64,000 bases of DNA from Collinsella sp. (GTDB taxonomy: Bacteria > Actinomycetota > Coriobacteriia > Coriobacteriales > Coriobacteriaceae), in assembly GCA_019414565.1 (NCBI GenBank), contig DXLU01000031.1:124001-188000 (forward strand), given 5' to 3'. Shown here in pieces: positions 61,430 to 64,000 of the stretch. How positions within the stretch are numbered: the first letter of the stretch is position 1; each line of letters starts with the position of its first letter. Under the pieces are notes generated by a model. It made no database searches and was not told the origin of the DNA. It saw only the letters and a list, made by a program, of their open reading frames with translations. A program made the translations under genes and the position numbers.

Positions 61430-62212
61430 ATGGACAAACGAGATCTTGAGCAATTGCTAAGTGACGTGGCAGACGGAAGCATTATGCCGGCCGATGCCCT
61501 CACGCGCATCCAGACGGCGCCAACCGCCGATCTGGGTTTTGCGCAGCTCGATCTTTCACGCGGGGTACGCCAGGGAGCCGGCGAGGTTGTCTACGGTGCC
61601 GGTAAAACCGCCGAGCAGATTGCCGCCATTATCGAGGCGCTGCGCGATGCCGGTCAGGAGCGCATCCTGGTCACGCGCCTGGACAGCGAAAAAGCGGCCC
61701 GTACCTCGGAGCTCCTCGACAACGGCATCGACCTGGGATATGTCCCGGACGCACAGCTCGCCCTCGTGGGCGGCAAGCCCTCCCCTACCGGCAACGGACG
61801 CATCGTCGTCGCCTGCGCCGGCACAAGCGACCTGCCCGTCGCCGAAGAGGCGGCACTGACGGCCGAGTTCTATGGCAACGAGGTCGACCGCCTCTACGAC
61901 GTAGGTGTCGCCGGCCTGCACCGCCTGCTCGCACATGCCGAGGAACTTGCCCGGGCGCAGGTGGTCATCGCCATCGCCGGCATGGAGGGCGCGTTGGCGA
62001 GCGTTATCGGCGGTCTGGTGAGCTGTCCGGTCATCGCCGTCCCCACCAGCGTGGGCTATGGCGCGAACTTTGGCGGCATGGCCGCACTGCTCGCCATGCT
62101 CAACTCCTGCGCCAGCGGCGTTTCGGTCGTCAATATCGACAACGGCTTTGGCGCCGCCTATCAGGCAAGTCTTATCAATCATCTGAGCGCCGGCACGTCC
62201 TGCGCCCGCTAA
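61430..62212 (+). CDS. larB: Nickel pincer cofactor biosynthesis protein LarB
   Basis: A 260-residue AIR-carboxylase-like enzyme that carboxylates and hydrolyses nicotinic acid adenine dinucleotide, the first step towards the nickel-pincer cofactor of lactate racemase-type enzymes. The family signature runs VACAGTSDLPVAEEAALTAE, VGVAGLHRLL, VIAIAGMEGALASVIGGLV, PVIAVPTSVGYGANFGG. The ATG at 61430 has GAAGGGAA upstream. It lies 10 bp before larC. No larA or larE is in the window. Confidence 0.95.
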   Translation: MDKRDLEQLLSDVADGSIMPADALTRIQTAPTADLGFAQLDLSRGVRQGAGEVVYGAGKTAEQIAAIIEALRDAGQERILVTRLDSEKAARTSELLDNGIDLGYVPDAQLALVGGKPSPTGNGRIVVACAGTSDLPVAEEAALTAEFYGNEVDRLYDVGVAGLHRLLAHAEELARAQVVIAIAGMEGALASVIGGLVSCPVIAVPTSVGYGANFGGMAALLAMLNSCASGVSVVNIDNGFGAAYQASLINHLSAGTSCAR

Positions 62213-62222
62213 GGAGCATTTC

Positions 62223-63140
62223 ATGTCCAACCATCAGCACACGCTTATCATCGACGGCACCTCGGGCATCAGCGGCGACATGACCGTCGCGGCCCTGCTC
62301 GACCTGGGTGCCAGCGAGGAGCATCTGCGCGACCAGCTCGCCACGCTGCCGGTCGACGGCTTTACGATCGCCGTCACACGCGTAAGCAAGCATGGCATCG
62401 ACGCCTGCGATTTCGACGTCCAGCTTGCAGAGGAGCTCGAGAACCACGACCACGACATGGCCTGGCTCTACGGTAACGAAGCAGCTGCCGAGCACACACA
62501 TGAGCATGAGCACCACCATCATAATCATGGCGAGCACGAACACGAGCACTGCCACGAGCATGACCATGAGGGCCACGGTCATGGCCACGAGGGTCACCAT
62601 CACGCCCACCACCATCACCACCGTTCTTTGGCGGACGTCACCGCCATCATCGATGGCTCGCAGCTAAGCGATGGCGCCAAGCGTCGCGCGCTCGCCATCT
62701 TTACCGCGCTCGCCGCCGCCGAGGCCAAGGCCCACGGCAAAACGACCGAGACCGTCATGTTCCACGAGGTGGGCGCCATCGACTCCATCGTCGACGTCTG
62801 CTCTGTCGCCATCTGCCTCGATGACCTAGGTATTGAGGACATCGTGGTCGAGTCGCTCTCCGAGGGTCACGGCACCATCCGCTGTGCCCACGGCCTTATG
62901 CCCATTCCTGTCCCCGCTGTCGTCAACCTGTGCCAAGCGGGCAATATCGCCCTCACGCCCGCGCCGGTCGCCGGTGAGCTCGTGACGCCCACGGGCGCCG
63001 CCATCGTCGCCGCACTGCGCACGTCCGAGCACCTGCCGGCCCGTTACCGCATCGAGGCCGTCGGCTACGGCGCCGGTAAGCGCCCCTACGAGGGTTGCTC
63101 CGGTACGCTCCGCTGCCTGCTCGTTCACACGGACGCATAG
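62223..63140 (+). CDS. larC: LarC-type nickel insertion protein, N-terminal domain only
   Basis: A 305-residue protein matching the first part of LarC, the nickel insertase of the pincer cofactor. It starts with TLIIDGTSGISGDMTVAALL and has a striking His/Glu-rich metal-binding stretch (about 95-138), then MFHEVGAIDSIVDVCSVAIC and TPTGAAIVAAL. It ends at VHTDA, just after GYGAGKRPYEG, where full-length LarC proteins (about 400-420 residues) continue into a second domain. In lactobacilli LarC is split into LarC1 and LarC2 joined by ribosomal frameshifting. Here no LarC2-like reading follows, since a TetR-type gene begins 2 bp later. The second half may be encoded elsewhere or lost. Confidence 0.9.
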   Translation: MSNHQHTLIIDGTSGISGDMTVAALLDLGASEEHLRDQLATLPVDGFTIAVTRVSKHGIDACDFDVQLAEELENHDHDMAWLYGNEAAAEHTHEHEHHHHNHGEHEHEHCHEHDHEGHGHGHEGHHHAHHHHHRSLADVTAIIDGSQLSDGAKRRALAIFTALAAAEAKAHGKTTETVMFHEVGAIDSIVDVCSVAICLDDLGIEDIVVESLSEGHGTIRCAHGLMPIPVPAVVNLCQAGNIALTPAPVAGELVTPTGAAIVAALRTSEHLPARYRIEAVGYGAGKRPYEGCSGTLRCLLVHTDA

Positions 63141-63142
63141 CC

Positions 63143-63682
63143 ATGGATGCCCGCAAGGCAAAAAGCCGCGCCGCCATCGTCGCAGCATTCTCCGAGCTCC
63201 TGCGCGAGGAGGACTACGGCAAGATCACCGTAGGCGACATCATCGCGCGAGCTCACGTAGGCCGCGCGACATTCTACGGTCTCTTTAAGAGCAAAGACGA
63301 CCTGCTCGCTGAGCTCGTGAGCGACATCTGCACCCACGCCCTCGACGACGATGGCACACCGCTCGACGACCCACTCGTGCAGGTCGAGCATATCCTCAAC
63401 AACCTCTGGGAGCGCCGCCAGGGCGTACGAGCCCTCGTAGCCGGCGCCGGCTCACGCGTCTTCGCCGACAGCCTCCGCAAGACCATCATGTCACGAGCAG
63501 CCGAAACCGTCCCCGTCGACCCCACAGGCCCCGCCGGCACCATGGACCGAAGCTTCCTACTACACCACATAGCCTCAAGCTTCGTAGGAATGGTCCAATG
63601 GTGGGCCTGGCACAACTTCCAAGCAGATAAGGCCGAAGTAGCCAAAAACTACCTATCAGCCATTAAGCCCCTCTTCAACTAA
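63143..63682 (+). CDS. TetR family transcriptional regulator
   Basis: A 179-residue regulator starting 2 bp after larC, so probably cotranscribed with larBC. The helix-turn-helix is KSRAAIVAAFSELLREEDYG, ITVGDIIARAHVGRATFYGL and FKSKDDLLAELV. The C-terminal ligand domain is all-helical (VEHILNNLWERRQGVRALVA, SSFVGMVQWWAWHNFQADKA). The ligand is unknown. Codon use shifts to A-rich wobble bases in the last 40 codons. Confidence 0.9.
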   Translation: MDARKAKSRAAIVAAFSELLREEDYGKITVGDIIARAHVGRATFYGLFKSKDDLLAELVSDICTHALDDDGTPLDDPLVQVEHILNNLWERRQGVRALVAGAGSRVFADSLRKTIMSRAAETVPVDPTGPAGTMDRSFLLHHIASSFVGMVQWWAWHNFQADKAEVAKNYLSAIKPLFN

Positions 63683-63837
63683 GTAAGAAGCTCATCCCAA
63701 AGCATCGCCCCACCCCAAGGCGCCACGCATCCCAAAGTGTCACTCGCACCTCAAAGCGCCTAACAACAAAGTGCCCACCACATCCAAATTCAGATATATA
63801 TGTTGGTTGCTTGTTCGAACGCAACTGGATTCCCGCA

Positions 63838-63964
63838 GGGTCCGGCATAGGTTATCTTTCCGCCGCACTCCGCAGGACGCAAGAAGCTCCCGTCGCACGA
63901 AGTGCGCAGCGGGAGCTTCTTGCATGTCCGAGGACGCGGCGGAAAGATAACCTATGCCGGACCC
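63838..63964. repeat. 127-bp near-perfect palindrome
   Basis: Outer arms 63838-63866 and 63936-63964 (29 bp, perfect) enclose inner arms 63879-63892 and 63910-63923 (GCAAGAAGCTCCCG, perfect) and a GCAC/GTGC centre. Almost the whole element folds into one rod. No protein gene is evident in 63683-64000. Confidence 0.75.
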
Positions 63965-64000
63965 GGGCGTTATATCAATTGTCTTGGACTAGAACATGCC

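Noticed and set aside
63683..64000. tRNA or integration site at the window end
   Set aside because: No cloverleaf, CCA end or anticodon arm could be found; the structure is a simple long palindrome.

Overview
The window is about 60% GC and reads as a chromosomal segment of an anaerobic, gut-type actinobacterium of the class Coriobacteriia. Collinsella is my best guess. This is inferred from gene content (sortase-assembled pili, kdp, feo, larB/larC, a GSI-type glutamine synthetase beside an orphan OmpR-type regulator) and from the many short palindromic intergenic repeats. I see no rRNA, tRNA, CRISPR array, phage or intact insertion sequence.

Layout. 1-3892: a large wall-anchored protein built of Big_4 Ig-like repeats, broken by a one-base frameshift and cut by the window edge. 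4562-8063: gatCAB. 8389-17240: a pilus locus with a class C sortase, two paralogous pilins and a large beta-helix/FctA-type surface protein whose reading frame is interrupted at a run of ten G. Between sortase and pilins lies a duplicated unit in which a short structured RNA converges on a 50-residue hydrophobic/basic peptide gene, resembling a type I toxin-antitoxin layout. 17745-23986: HAD phosphatase, MFS transporter, a MoaC-MobB fusion, MoaA and a frameshifted DUF559-type nuclease gene. 24303-28839: MATE pump, MerR regulator, ligA. 29289-33008: HtrA-type protease, OmpR-type regulator, glnA. 33162-38899: LacI and GntR regulators, an AlbA_2 ATPase-like regulator, a GntR remnant and an Old-Yellow-Enzyme/FeS flavin oxidoreductase.

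39152-47416 is a complete potassium system: kdpFABC on the minus strand (including a 28-residue kdpF), divergent from kdpDE. 47602-50995 is ferrous-iron uptake (FeoB-associated protein, FeoB, two FeoA) with DtxR-like dyads. It is followed by an HPr-like protein carrying Asp at position 46, an APC permease, and an ebgA/ebgC beta-galactosidase pair facing its probable LacI repressor across three identical operators. 58634-63682 holds aspS, serB, larB, a short larC and a TetR regulator.

Intergenic DNA is unusually rich in palindromes. At least four dispersed families recur (65-bp AAACCATCACAACATTCGA hairpins; CCACCACAAAGG hairpins that sit just after stop codons; GTTGCGGTGGAATACGGA hairpins; GGTCAGGTT nested hairpins). 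There are also two MITE-like elements with 28- and 32-bp terminal inverted repeats and several long single-copy hairpins. The two signals most worth following are the probable phase-variable G tract in the pilus locus and the duplicated convergent RNA/small-peptide module beside it.
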